Below, piece after piece: positions 8,668 through 17,637 of a stretch of 49,418 nucleotides of DNA (position 1 is the stretch's first letter; each line of letters starts with the position of its first letter). The notes beneath the pieces are model-generated. The model had not been told where the DNA came from. It worked only from the letters and a program-made list of their open reading frames with translations, and searched no databases. Source of the stretch: a bacterium (GTDB lineage Bacteria > Bacteroidota > Bacteroidia > NS11-12g > UBA955); assembly GCA_029945665.1 (NCBI GenBank), contig JAQSCZ010000016.1:1-49418 (forward strand). Reading direction: 5' to 3'. The position numbers and the translations under genes were made by a program.

Positions 8668-8790
8668 ATGGTAAAAAAAAATACAAAGGTAATAATCATT
8701 GCAATTGATAGCACTTTCGAGATAAAACAATCCAGAATTGGTAAAACAGCTTTTAACAATGCGCTGAAAGGAGTTAATAACTCCAAATGA
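8668..8790 (+). CDS. 40-aa small protein coupled to the primase gene
   Basis: This frame starts on the base after the stop of the 69-aa gene and ends in an ATGA overlap with the primase-helicase start (8787). It is basic at the N-terminus with a short beta-like stretch (KVIIIAIDSTFEIKQSRIGK). The tight packing on both sides argues that it is translated. No family is recognised. Confidence 0.4.
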   Translation: MVKKNTKVIIIAIDSTFEIKQSRIGKTAFNNALKGVNNSK

Positions 8791-11700
8791 GTCTTATTAT
8801 AAACTCAGATGAAATTATTGATAAATGCCTTACAGAAGAAGTTTTATTGCACTACAATTATAATATCATAAGGCATGGTAAGGAATTATGGTGTAAGTGT
8901 CCATCCTGCGGTAAAGTGCCAGCAAAAGGCAAAAAAGCCTTTCAATTATTTACTAAGAAAAACAAACAAAGTGGAAAGTGTTTTAGCTGTGGTTATAGCG
9001 CAGATGCTTATGCACTGGTTAAGTTTTTAGGAAATTTATCAGAAACAAAGGATCATCCTGAAATTTTAAAAATATTAGCAGATGTCAGTAAGGTTGAAAT
9101 TAAGTATGAAATTGTGACAGCAGCTCCTACAAAAACCACAAAGGATAAAGCAATCGAAATATCCAATAATAAAAAACTGTTTACTACGACCCATTTTGTC
9201 CAACCAGGTTCTTTTGCTGAAGAGGATTTAGTAAAGTCAGGTTTAACTGCTGAGGATTTTTTAACAAAAGTTACGACTGTTATTGATGGAATATCAACAA
9301 CAGTTGAAATTTTTAGAGCCAGGTCTGCTTCTAAAGATGGCAAATACATTATCCCAGGCGATGATTTAGTTTTCATCTACCAAGGTCTTGACGGGAACAT
9401 CATGGAGTATCAGCTTAAGGATAAAAAAGGCAATTATATGGGTAAACCCATAGAATTATCAAGGGTTCGATACCAGCACCCGGAACATCATCAGGCAACA
9501 AATGGTAAATCAATGAAATATGCTTCACCTTATGGCAGTGGCAGTCAATTATGGTGGCCTAATAAATTAATCGAAATGTATCAATCCGGCACGCAGTTCG
9601 ATACTTTATATATTCAGGAAGGCGAAAAGAAGGCAGAAAAAGCAACAAAAGCCGGCATGTTAAGTGTTGGTATAATGGGAATTGCCAATATTATGGGTGC
9701 TAATAAACAATTGCACCCTGATTTTGCCCTTATCATTAAAAAATGTAAAATCAGGAACATTGTATTTGTGGTGGATGCTGACTGGAATATATTAAAATAC
9801 GAACCCAGCAATGAACCTAGTAACATGGTTAATTCAAGGGCACTCACTTTTTTTTCAGCAACTAATAATGTAAAAGCCTATTTCCATGCACTTATCAATA
9901 ATAATATTGATGTCAATGTGCATTTTTCATACATACTACCCAATGAAAATAAGGATAAGGGTATGGATGACTTACTGGCAAATACACTAAAAGGAAAAGA
10001 ATCAGATTTACTTGCAGAATATGCCATGCTATTAAATACACCGCATGGTTCCGGCACTTATGTCAACACGCACAATATTTCCGTAATGTCTGCTTCCAAA
10101 TTACAGGAAATATTCAAGATTGGTACAAAGGACCAGTTTGTAGAAGCCAATTTTAACTACCTGAAGGAACTAGAAAAATTTAATTATAATGGTACATGGT
10201 TAAAGATTGATGATAACTGTAAAGATGTAATGGCACAAGCCCTTGCACCGGAAGAAGAATTCTATAAAATAAGCTATAATAAAAAAGGTGAGATTGTTAT
10301 TAAATGGATGCCTTCTAAGTTTCACAAATATCTGGTAAATAATGGAACTGGGCAATATATAATAAGTAAGCAGCAAAGTGCGGTTAATGAATGCCTTATT
10401 AAATGTAATGCAGACCTTAAAACAGTAACTAAAATACGACCAAAGGATCTAAGGTTTGATATTCTTCGCTTTTTTGAAAACATTGGTGAATACGACATGT
10501 ACGACTTTTGTGTTAATAACGAAAAGTATCTTTCAGATAATTCGTTCATTAATAATATAAAATACATTAACGATCAGGTAAATCTGGTTGAAAATACACC
10601 CACAAGCCAAAACACCTATTTTAATAATTGCTACTGGCATGTAACAAAAAGTGGTATTGAAAGTAAAAACCTTGCAGATTTGAATGGTTATATATGGCAG
10701 CAGCAGGTTAAAGACTTTGCACCAAAACTAGGAAAGGAACCATTGGTAAGATTCGTGAAAATAGATGAATACAATTATAAGCCAATTTTCAGAGACGATT
10801 TTAAAAAGGCAGATTTCCTGCAATTCCTCATTAATACCGGAAATGATTATAGGACAATTCCATTTGAAAAACTTACCCCAGAGCAGCTTCAGAAGGTTTG
10901 GAATAATCTTGCAAATAAATTAAGTGGCATTGGCTATGCTACACACAGGCATTTTAATCCATCAATAGCCAAGGCGATAGTAGCTACCGACAGCAATGAT
11001 GCAAGCGAAGGTGAAAGTCACGGACGGACCGGAAAATCACTCTTAGGGCAGCTATTTAAGAATATATGTACTACTTGGGAGATTGATGGTAAAAAGCCGG
11101 ATATTGATACTGATAAAAACTTATATGGCGATGTCGATGAAAATACTGAGCTCGTTTATTATGACGATACACGTAAAGGCTGGGATTTTGAAAGTGTGCT
11201 TTCAAGAATAACAGGCAATTTTAAGATTAGGCAAATGTATAAGGCAGAAATACACCTACCAAGAGAAAAAACGCCTAAATTCTTTATTACAACCAACCAT
11301 ATTATAAAGGGTTATCTTAATTCACCCTCCTTCCGGGATAGAATAAACTATATTCCTTTTTCCAATTTTTATAATGAGAACTGGAAGCCTTCGAACGATT
11401 TTAAAAACCTGTTTTTTGATGAATGGGATTGGGAGCAATGGAATCTTTGTTACGAAATGGTTGCTTGTTCCCAGCAGATCTATTTTGAAAATGGGTTAAT
11501 ACAAGGTAATATGGACCTAGTCTCTCAAAAATCATTATATACCGAAATTAGTGAAACAATTGTCAAATGGTTTGATGAATTTTTTATAGATGGAAAAGAC
11601 AATACAATTCTCAGAGATGAGGGTAAAACTGTTCACCGATTAAATTTAGAAATTGACAAGAGTATAATCCTTACAAAATTTGAATCAGAAAACCGAAAAT

Positions 11701-11987
11701 ATGTCAACCAATTTGGAATGACAAGTACAAAATTTAAGCAGAAAATTAAACAATGGTGTGTTTTTCACGGTTTTAAATTCAACCCTAAGGTACCATTAAA
11801 GGATAAAACAGGTGAAATTTTGAGTGAATATGGAGGTGATGATAAGCGTTCAGGAAAAGAATATATCACCATAGGTTCAAGTATAGCAAAGGAAGACAGC
11901 TATTCTGAAATATTTAATCCTGACTTAATTGAATTTGATGCAAATGTGTTAAAAGTTAATGAAATGACACCTTGGAATTCCCTATAA
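8787..11987 (+). CDS. Large primase-helicase (CHC2 zinc finger, TOPRIM-like domain, SF3-like helicase)
   Basis: A 1066-aa replication protein. Residues 36-68 form a CHC2-type zinc ribbon (C38-x2-C41 ... C65-x2-C68). Residues ~275-335 contain 'IQEGEKKAEKA' and 'VFVVDADWN', the acidic E and DxD of a TOPRIM/DUF3854-like nucleotidyl-transferase site. Around 745 the P-loop 'HGRTGKSLLGQLF' is followed by the Walker B-like 'LVYYDDTRKG' (~790) and the sensor-like 'PKFFITTNH' (~835), as in superfamily 3/D5-like helicases of phages and plasmids. It likely initiates and unwinds during element replication. It starts in an ATGA overlap with the small gene upstream and is followed by an 87-aa gene and a terminator. 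An iteron-like region lies ~450 bases downstream. Confidence 0.85.
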   Translation: MSLIINSDEIIDKCLTEEVLLHYNYNIIRHGKELWCKCPSCGKVPAKGKKAFQLFTKKNKQSGKCFSCGYSADAYALVKFLGNLSETKDHPEILKILADVSKVEIKYEIVTAAPTKTTKDKAIEISNNKKLFTTTHFVQPGSFAEEDLVKSGLTAEDFLTKVTTVIDGISTTVEIFRARSASKDGKYIIPGDDLVFIYQGLDGNIMEYQLKDKKGNYMGKPIELSRVRYQHPEHHQATNGKSMKYASPYGSGSQLWWPNKLIEMYQSGTQFDTLYIQEGEKKAEKATKAGMLSVGIMGIANIMGANKQLHPDFALIIKKCKIRNIVFVVDADWNILKYEPSNEPSNMVNSRALTFFSATNNVKAYFHALINNNIDVNVHFSYILPNENKDKGMDDLLANTLKGKESDLLAEYAMLLNTPHGSGTYVNTHNISVMSASKLQEIFKIGTKDQFVEANFNYLKELEKFNYNGTWLKIDDNCKDVMAQALAPEEEFYKISYNKKGEIVIKWMPSKFHKYLVNNGTGQYIISKQQSAVNECLIKCNADLKTVTKIRPKDLRFDILRFFENIGEYDMYDFCVNNEKYLSDNSFINNIKYINDQVNLVENTPTSQNTYFNNCYWHVTKSGIESKNLADLNGYIWQQQVKDFAPKLGKEPLVRFVKIDEYNYKPIFRDDFKKADFLQFLINTGNDYRTIPFEKLTPEQLQKVWNNLANKLSGIGYATHRHFNPSIAKAIVATDSNDASEGESHGRTGKSLLGQLFKNICTTWEIDGKKPDIDTDKNLYGDVDENTELVYYDDTRKGWDFESVLSRITGNFKIRQMYKAEIHLPREKTPKFFITTNHIIKGYLNSPSFRDRINYIPFSNFYNENWKPSNDFKNLFFDEWDWEQWNLCYEMVACSQQIYFENGLIQGNMDLVSQKSLYTEISETIVKWFDEFFIDGKDNTILRDEGKTVHRLNLEIDKSIILTKFESENRKYVNQFGMTSTKFKQKIKQWCVFHGFKFNPKVPLKDKTGEILSEYGGDDKRSGKEYITIGSSIAKEDSYSEIFNPDLIEFDANVLKVNEMTPWNSL

Positions 11988-12005
11988 TTGCAAAAAAAGA
12001 GCCTA

Positions 12006-12269
12006 ATGAAAACCCAAAACACCAATGACACTGAATATGTCAACCATTTACTTTCACTGATATCCTTACATTCGAAAATATTTTACAGAAGAGATTTAGA
12101 TTGCGAATTGCAATATCGCACTGCTAAATTTATAGAAAAAACATGTGCAATAGTTCATTCTTTTGACCCATCCATCAATACAACTGATGTTATATTTGAA
12201 AGTATAGAATGCTTTAATATCAACAGCATTTTAAACGAGCAGATTGCAAACCTGGAATTTAAATTCTAA
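12006..12269 (+). CDS. Hypothetical 87-aa protein
   Basis: I use ATG 12006 rather than an upstream TTG that directly follows the primase stop. It is a small helical protein with two Cys, last gene of the primase operon before a strong terminator. The family is not recognised. Confidence 0.5.
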   Translation: MKTQNTNDTEYVNHLLSLISLHSKIFYRRDLDCELQYRTAKFIEKTCAIVHSFDPSINTTDVIFESIECFNINSILNEQIANLEFKF

Positions 12270-12290
12270 AATATTGCCGTTAAAGTTTTA

Positions 12291-12317
12291 AAAAAGCTCC
12301 TTTAGGGGAGCTTTTTT
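12291..12317 (+). terminator. Intrinsic terminator of the early/primase operon
   Basis: A 10-bp stem AAAAAGCTCC / GGAGCTTTTT with a TTTAGG loop and a T tract, 22 bases after the stop of the 87-aa gene. Confidence 0.8.
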
Positions 12318-12425
12318 ATTAGTACTTATCCTTTAGGATGCCTTATTGGTACTTTTCCCCTTTGAATGGGTTACCCTGCCCCCGCTCCCCCTATCCTATA
12401 AGATAAAAGTAAAAATGGTTTTATT

Positions 12426-12610
12426 TTGTGCTTTCAAGCTATGAATTTTCAGCCGAAAGGATAGCACTTATTTTTTATTCTTTTTCTTTTCTTAAAAAAA
12501 ACACAAGCAAAAATCGTGCTTTCGTGCTTTACCCTGCCTTCATCATTCTTCATAGCACGAATTAAGCACAATTTAGCACGAAATTTTATACGGTGTGTAA
12601 TAATCGTGCT
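12426..12610. repeat. Iteron-like cluster of TCGTGCT / AGCACGA heptamers
   Basis: Perfect TCGTGCT copies lie at 12514, 12522 and 12604, and its complement AGCACGA lies at 12554 and 12575. One-mismatch versions lie at 12426 (TTGTGCT) and 12565 (AGCACAA), and a shorter AGCAC core lies at 12463. They fill the ~460-bp gene-free gap between the primase operon terminator and the next promoter. Such clusters usually bind a replication initiator or regulator, so this is the best candidate origin or control locus of the element. Confidence 0.55.
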
Positions 12611-12703
12611 AACTGCTATAAATCATTATAATCCACTGTATAAACAATAGTATAAAATTTAAAGGTTTTTGGATAAAAATTAAATAAGTATTGTTTTTTA
12701 TAC

Positions 12704-12711
12704 TAATTTTG
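12704..12711 (+). promoter_or_regulatory. Bacteroidota-type -7 promoter element
   Basis: TAATTTTG matches TAnnTTTG, 19 bases upstream of ATG 12730. TATACT half-sites, as in the early operators, lie at 12699 and 12721, and a TAGTATA lies at 12648, so the early repressor may also act here. Confidence 0.45.
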
Positions 12712-12729
12712 CAAAGACATTATACTTCA

Positions 12730-13152
12730 ATGAATAAAAAGCCAATATTTCTTACCAGTCACGATATAGCAGTATTGGAAGGCTTTAGCTCTATATCCAG
12801 CGCCTACAAGAGAATACTATATATCAACACGAAGCTAGAGTGTATAAACAAGCGACAATTAAAATACCCTGGAGTTAGTATAGATAATTATACTTATTTA
12901 TATGAAATACCCAAAGATCAGGTGTATAAAGCACTAGAAGCAAAAGTTCAATTAATTCTAAAATCTAAAGATGTTAATTTTTTAGAGAATAAGTGTAAGA
13001 ACAATTATCAAAATTTTCAAAAAACCTTAAAACTAATTGGCAGGATGATAATGAATGCCGTTACGCTATATGACTATGCCGCGTATTATGATATTGATCC
13101 TCAGAATATCATTGAATCACTGAAAAGTAGAAATATTATCATAAAAAAGTAA
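12730..13152 (+). CDS. Hypothetical 140-aa protein, possibly DNA-binding
   Basis: I choose ATG 12730, just downstream of a -7 box, over an upstream TTG that lies inside the promoter. The N-terminal 'FLTSHDIAVLEGFSSISSAY' stretch resembles an HTH helix pair of the kind found in MerR/excisionase-like or plasmid regulators, and the protein is basic overall. It is the first gene after the iteron-like cluster, where initiators or control proteins commonly sit. Function is unassigned. Confidence 0.55.
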   Translation: MNKKPIFLTSHDIAVLEGFSSISSAYKRILYINTKLECINKRQLKYPGVSIDNYTYLYEIPKDQVYKALEAKVQLILKSKDVNFLENKCKNNYQNFQKTLKLIGRMIMNAVTLYDYAAYYDIDPQNIIESLKSRNIIIKK

Positions 13153-13169
13153 GCTAAAATCAATAACCA

Positions 13170-13448
13170 ATGATAGCACAACTCATACAATTAGTATTAG
13201 AACTCCTGAAATACTTAGGATTATTTACAAAAAGAGAAACGAAACGATGTTCCGGAATGCCGCAATTGAATATGCAAATAAATAATACCATGCCGGAATA
13301 TGCTCCACAACTTGAAAGAATTGGGAATAGATTTTACAATAATCGCAAATGGACACCCGGAAGGAAAATACAGGTGATAACCGCTGCGGTTATAAATTCA
13401 GTTGGTGAAGTAACATTCAGAAGTAAACAGATCAGACATACCTCATAA
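13170..13448 (+). CDS. Hypothetical 92-aa basic protein with N-terminal hydrophobic helix
   Basis: The first ~20 residues (IAQLIQLVLELLKYLGLF) form an amphipathic or membrane-associated helix, followed by a basic region rich in Arg and Asn. Family not recognised. It starts 17 bases after the previous stop and ends 3 bases before the next start. Confidence 0.5.
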   Translation: MIAQLIQLVLELLKYLGLFTKRETKRCSGMPQLNMQINNTMPEYAPQLERIGNRFYNNRKWTPGRKIQVITAAVINSVGEVTFRSKQIRHTS

Positions 13449-13451
13449 TTT

Positions 13452-13739
13452 ATGTTCTCAAAACTCAAAGAACTGCTTACATTATTCAATCAAATTGCCA
13501 TATTTAAGGAAGGCAAAGATCAATGGCATATAAGTATTGTTATAAATCCAGCTGAAAATCATGAACTGGATGGTTTTACATACGAATTAAAACTATGGTG
13601 CAATATTTTCGGTTTTCCTGCTTTTGATAAATCAGAAAAACGAGCCTTGAATACTATTATAAACAATGCTCAAAGAGTTGGCTATCTGAATGAGCACGAT
13701 TATATCAAAGCTTACGAAATTGTTAATAGGATCATTTGA
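13452..13739 (+). CDS. Hypothetical 95-aa protein
   Basis: A soluble protein with aromatic residues and an EKRALNTIINNAQRVGYL-type helical end. No family is recognised. It is packed three bases from each neighbour, so it belongs to the 12730-14313 operon. Confidence 0.5.
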   Translation: MFSKLKELLTLFNQIAIFKEGKDQWHISIVINPAENHELDGFTYELKLWCNIFGFPAFDKSEKRALNTIINNAQRVGYLNEHDYIKAYEIVNRII

Positions 13740-13742
13740 GCA

Positions 13743-14132
13743 ATGGATATAACAAATAGTTTCTATCTGCTTTCTAAATTTAAGAGAGAAAATGGATTAA
13801 ATGTAAATGCTAATCCTGTATCTGAATATAAAGGTTCTAAAATTTTCCTTGTCCAGTGCAAACAGTTCTTAACGGACCTCACCCCAGCGCAAATAGTAAA
13901 AAAATACAAAAGCAAATTTACCGATGCGGAGGATATAAAGGATGGCACGCTCCTAATAGCCAGAAGTATGGCCAAGGTTAATAAAATAAACACTGCGCTA
14001 GGCATTGATGAAGCTATTCAGTATGTCTTGAACCGAAAACAATTTAACCTTTTATATAAGAATTTCGACTTAAAAGACCTCAATTCACCTCAAACCGATT
14101 TCAAAACAAAACCGATAGAAAACCATGACTAA
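13743..14132 (+). CDS. Hypothetical 129-aa protein
   Basis: A basic helical protein ('AQIVKKYKSKFTDAEDIKDG', 'IDEAIQYVLNRKQFNLLYK'). No family is recognised. Its stop overlaps the next start in an ATGACTAA arrangement (8 bases). Confidence 0.5.
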   Translation: MDITNSFYLLSKFKRENGLNVNANPVSEYKGSKIFLVQCKQFLTDLTPAQIVKKYKSKFTDAEDIKDGTLLIARSMAKVNKINTALGIDEAIQYVLNRKQFNLLYKNFDLKDLNSPQTDFKTKPIENHD

Positions 14133-14313
14133 TGATCCTTTCCTATTTATAGAACGAACCATAATAGCCATGCTATTAATAGTGGGCATACTATTCGATG
14201 TATTAATACACTTTCCGATACAAAAAATAGTTCATGGTAAAGGTGTTTCCTATTACTTTAGTGTTATAAAACTATGCAGAGATGCAAATAAAAAGCTTTG
14301 TAAAATAAGATGA
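14125..14313 (+). CDS. 62-aa single-TM protein
   Basis: One strong membrane span (residues ~10-30, 'IIAMLLIVGILFDVLIHF') with a basic C-terminal tail. It overlaps the preceding gene by 8 bases and is the last gene of the left rightward module before the leftward cargo. Function unknown. Confidence 0.5.
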   Translation: MTNDPFLFIERTIIAMLLIVGILFDVLIHFPIQKIVHGKGVSYYFSVIKLCRDANKKLCKIR

Positions 14314-14410
14314 AAGGATTGGACATATTTAAAAAGGTCTTCCTCAATTAAATTGGGTTTATACTCCGATAATCAGACTGAAAAGGTAGGATCACACTTT
14401 TTTTTGTCTA

Positions 14411-17400
14411 TTAATATTTGTTAATTTCTAAAATACCAATAATTGCTATTTCAGACAAATCATTCACACTTGAAATACTAATAGTTGGCTCATTATTTGA
14501 AACACTATGCAATAATATTTCGGTCATTGGAAGAAAAGTTCCAGGGGGTGTATGTTGGCTTACTTCTAATTTACGAATGGTGCAATTGGTATCGTATGTA
14601 TCGTTTATCGATTTATGATGTACTAAGCAAAGATTGTTTGCAGCTTTGCTGTAATCTGTTGTATGGTTAAGAATTAGCCAACTATCAGCATCGTAAAGCG
14701 GTAACAAGGCATTGCCTTTTACCTGCACTACAAATTGAGTGCTTAAATAATTGCTTGCAATTATTGGCACTTCTAACCAACCATCGGGCTTTGCAGTCTT
14801 TTGGTTTTTTATGAAATTCTTATATGCCTTTTCTGGTGAGTATGCAGGTAGGTATTTAATAAACCTATCTTCAGTAGGAGCATCTGCCAATAATGTTGCT
14901 TTAGATTGATGTTTTGCAAATGCACTTTCTGCCTCGGTTATGAACTTTTCAAAATCCCAATAATCATAACCCATTTTATCCATTTGGTTAGAAAATACCA
15001 ATAAGCCTTTGTAGCCTGTTGTATGTTCATCACCGGGTATTTGTTCTAATCTTTTTAGCAAAGCATTTTTCTTATGGTCGGCAAATACTTCACCTTTGGT
15101 TTCAACTATATAAAACTGACCATCTTTGAATAAAAGAAAATCGGGATAATATTTTTTTGAGCCGTACTCAAAAAATACGTTGCGTTGGTTACGAACCCAA
15201 AAAGGTTTATTATCTGCTGCAACTTTTTTAAGTATCACATCTAAGTAATCTGCAAAATGAAATTCGGTGTAACTATCAAACTTATCATAATCGTACACTG
15301 ATTTTTCATACCCATAGAAATGCACTTGTGCATCTATCAATTCTAATGATTTTGCTTTGTCCTTAATCTTCAAACGAAGTTTATTTTCAACTAATTCATC
15401 AGGAATTTTTATTTCATAATCTTTAAAGTAGGTAGGTAAGTAAAAACTATCTTCTGCCTGTATTTCTCTAAAGTCTAAATTGAAATAATCCTTCTCAATT
15501 TTGTTACGGTAATAATTACAAAAAGCATCCCTAAACAAATTGAAAGCAAGTGTATCGTCAGCATCATCAATACGGTAGTATTGCAAGCCTATTTGATTGA
15601 ACTTACTTATATAGTTTTTAAATGCTGTCTTTGATGTTTCTGTATCGGGCAAACAAGGCAGGTTCTTTAGAACCCTGCCGTAAATGGTTTTCGTGTCTTT
15701 ATCTGTTATGGTTAAAGTGGTGGGAACACCACCACCCTGTTGTATTTGTTTGTGATATATTTCTTTGTCTGAAAAAACATCTACCTCTACAAAGAACCTA
15801 TCAGGTCGGTACTTTAAAAAGCGTTTAATTGTATCGTTTTCGCCTTCAAAGCAATTATCATCAATGAACCTGTTTACAATAGTTTCAGCATCTTTAATTA
15901 AGCCTATTAAATCTACTTCGGGTTTACGTTTAAAATCTGCCCTTATTCTTGGTATGCTTTTGTTTTTGAGTAGGTCGGACTTTGCCCGGTTTGTTACTGG
16001 TGATTTTTCTTTGTCAAAACTTAGGTACTTATTGTTTAAGCCAAATTCTTTTTGAATAGCCAATATTACTTCCTCAAAGTTTTTCCCCTGGTCGCAGACG
16101 ATGTGTAATTTTTCTGCATTTGCTTTTAGAATATTGGTATCATCGTCAAACTCCCTTTTATCTTTATTGAGCCTTACACCTCTACCTATAATTTGCTTTA
16201 CTGATGTTTTAAAATCGGAATTATTATCATTGATTACTGCCATTGAAAAGATGTTTGGTAAATCTATCCCTTCATCTAATCGCTGCATATAAACAACTAC
16301 CTCCACTTCGTTCTTACGGATATTTAAAAACTTCTTTTCGGTTTCTTTATCTGAATTACCATAATAGAATATTGTGGTATCAGCAACCTGCTGTATGTCT
16401 TGCCTTAGCTTTAAAATATTGCTTTGGTATTGTGTTTTGTATTGCTCTGTAAGCAGTGATGTAATTTCTAAATCTTGTTGTTGTATCTTCTGAAGTATTA
16501 TTTCAATGTTTTCAAGGTCGGAGGATAACTCGGACTTGATATAATTGAAAACCTTTTGAGTGTAAATAGTTTCGTTCTTAACCTTTACAAATGATATAGG
16601 CTTTATGTTGGTGCTTTTTGGGTCTAACTTTATTGCTTCTCTTTTCAATAGATGAATGAGAAACAATGTGATTAGTTTTAGTTTTTCAGATTGTGCAATT
16701 TCATCTTTCCTTGCTTTGGTTTCACCTGCTAATGCAACTGCCCTAACTAACTTGCCGTGTCCATCTGCTAAAAACCGTTTGATGTCGTATTTATAAACGA
16801 TGGTTTGATTTTTTTTATCTTGGCCTCTAACATCTTCTACTGCTGTTGCTGTAAACTCTAATGTGGCAGTAGGCAAAAAATTATGTATAATTTTTTTGGC
16901 TACGGGGCTTTGATGATGGTGTGCTTCATCGGTAATTATTACCAACTTTTTATCTTGCAAAAACTTCTTTATGCTGATGCTGTTCCCATCTTCATCTTTC
17001 CATACTGCATTTTCCCATGTCTTTTGAGTGTTTGAAGCATTTGTACCAAACTTGCTAATGTTGAAAATGAAAATGTTTGCCTCTTTGGTGTCATCAAAAA
17101 AGAGATTTTGAGAATAGTTATCGCCTGTAATTAGATTAAATGTAAAAGGAGTATCATCAGCCCAAACACTTTCAAAATTACCTACTTCAAAATTTCGTAT
17201 TGTCTTTTGGTAAATGTCGGTACTGGCTGGGGTAATGATTAGAAAGTTTTTGATACCAAACTTTTGATTTAAGAAATAGATGCTTGCACCCATCAACATA
17301 GTTTTACCCGAACCTGTTGCCATTTCGTAAGAAAGGAATGGTGTTTTTGATTTACTGGCCTTGTCTACTTCTTCTAATAAGTCTTTCTTTTCGGGCTTGT

Positions 17401-17635
17401 TATCAGAACATTTAAGTAAGTAATCCAATATGTATAAAGCCTCCATTTGATAGTAACGCAAAGGATGCTTGGTAATACCGTTTTCAATATTATTGAAAAT
17501 GGCATAATCGGATGTTGCAAACAAATTACTTGATTGCATAACCCTTTCAGTATTGTATCGGCTTACAACATCATTGAGCAACTTTCTATGTTTCTCAAAA
17601 TATGTGGAGCTTATATTTTTTGATGCTTTAGCCAT
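14411..17635 (-). CDS. res: Type III restriction endonuclease subunit (Res) with unusual S24-like C-terminal extension
   Basis: A 1074-aa helicase-nuclease. The P-loop 'YEMATGSGKTMLMG' lies at ~103-116, a DEAH box 'VIITDEAHHHQS' at ~235, and 'IIGRGVRLN' is motif VI. A PD-(D/E)xK nuclease follows, 'YYPDFLLFKDGQFYIVETKG' being the catalytic core (~830). These are the standard parts of type III Res, which cleaves after ATP-driven communication between unmodified sites. The last ~150 residues are additional: 'VVQVKGNALLPLYDADSWLIL' resembles the S24/LexA 'VxGDSMxPxxxDGDxxxV' signature, but the Ser is Ala and the later Lys is Arg, so it is probably a catalytically dead regulatory or sensor domain. 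Two bases separate it from mod. Confidence 0.9.
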   Translation of the reverse strand: MAKASKNISSTYFEKHRKLLNDVVSRYNTERVMQSSNLFATSDYAIFNNIENGITKHPLRYYQMEALYILDYLLKCSDNKPEKKDLLEEVDKASKSKTPFLSYEMATGSGKTMLMGASIYFLNQKFGIKNFLIITPASTDIYQKTIRNFEVGNFESVWADDTPFTFNLITGDNYSQNLFFDDTKEANIFIFNISKFGTNASNTQKTWENAVWKDEDGNSISIKKFLQDKKLVIITDEAHHHQSPVAKKIIHNFLPTATLEFTATAVEDVRGQDKKNQTIVYKYDIKRFLADGHGKLVRAVALAGETKARKDEIAQSEKLKLITLFLIHLLKREAIKLDPKSTNIKPISFVKVKNETIYTQKVFNYIKSELSSDLENIEIILQKIQQQDLEITSLLTEQYKTQYQSNILKLRQDIQQVADTTIFYYGNSDKETEKKFLNIRKNEVEVVVYMQRLDEGIDLPNIFSMAVINDNNSDFKTSVKQIIGRGVRLNKDKREFDDDTNILKANAEKLHIVCDQGKNFEEVILAIQKEFGLNNKYLSFDKEKSPVTNRAKSDLLKNKSIPRIRADFKRKPEVDLIGLIKDAETIVNRFIDDNCFEGENDTIKRFLKYRPDRFFVEVDVFSDKEIYHKQIQQGGGVPTTLTITDKDTKTIYGRVLKNLPCLPDTETSKTAFKNYISKFNQIGLQYYRIDDADDTLAFNLFRDAFCNYYRNKIEKDYFNLDFREIQAEDSFYLPTYFKDYEIKIPDELVENKLRLKIKDKAKSLELIDAQVHFYGYEKSVYDYDKFDSYTEFHFADYLDVILKKVAADNKPFWVRNQRNVFFEYGSKKYYPDFLLFKDGQFYIVETKGEVFADHKKNALLKRLEQIPGDEHTTGYKGLLVFSNQMDKMGYDYWDFEKFITEAESAFAKHQSKATLLADAPTEDRFIKYLPAYSPEKAYKNFIKNQKTAKPDGWLEVPIIASNYLSTQFVVQVKGNALLPLYDADSWLILNHTTDYSKAANNLCLVHHKSINDTYDTNCTIRKLEVSQHTPPGTFLPMTEILLHSVSNNEPTISISSVNDLSEIAIIGILEINKY

Positions 17636-17637
17636 AA

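Noticed and set aside
12426-12610. CRISPR-like repeat array
   Set aside because: Repeats are only 7 bases, in both orientations and unevenly spaced, with no spacers of constant length and no cas genes nearby. An iteron-like cluster fits better.
12691-12729. Upstream TTG start for the 140-aa gene
   Set aside because: It would place the start upstream of the -7 promoter box at 12704-12711, so ATG 12730 is preferred.
14310-14351. 13-codon frame MKGLDIFKKVFLN after the 62-aa gene
   Set aside because: Too short, no similarity, and may be the remnant of a truncated gene. Not annotated.
15622-16452. Several rightward open frames across res
   Set aside because: They lie opposite conserved helicase and nuclease motifs, so they are shadows.
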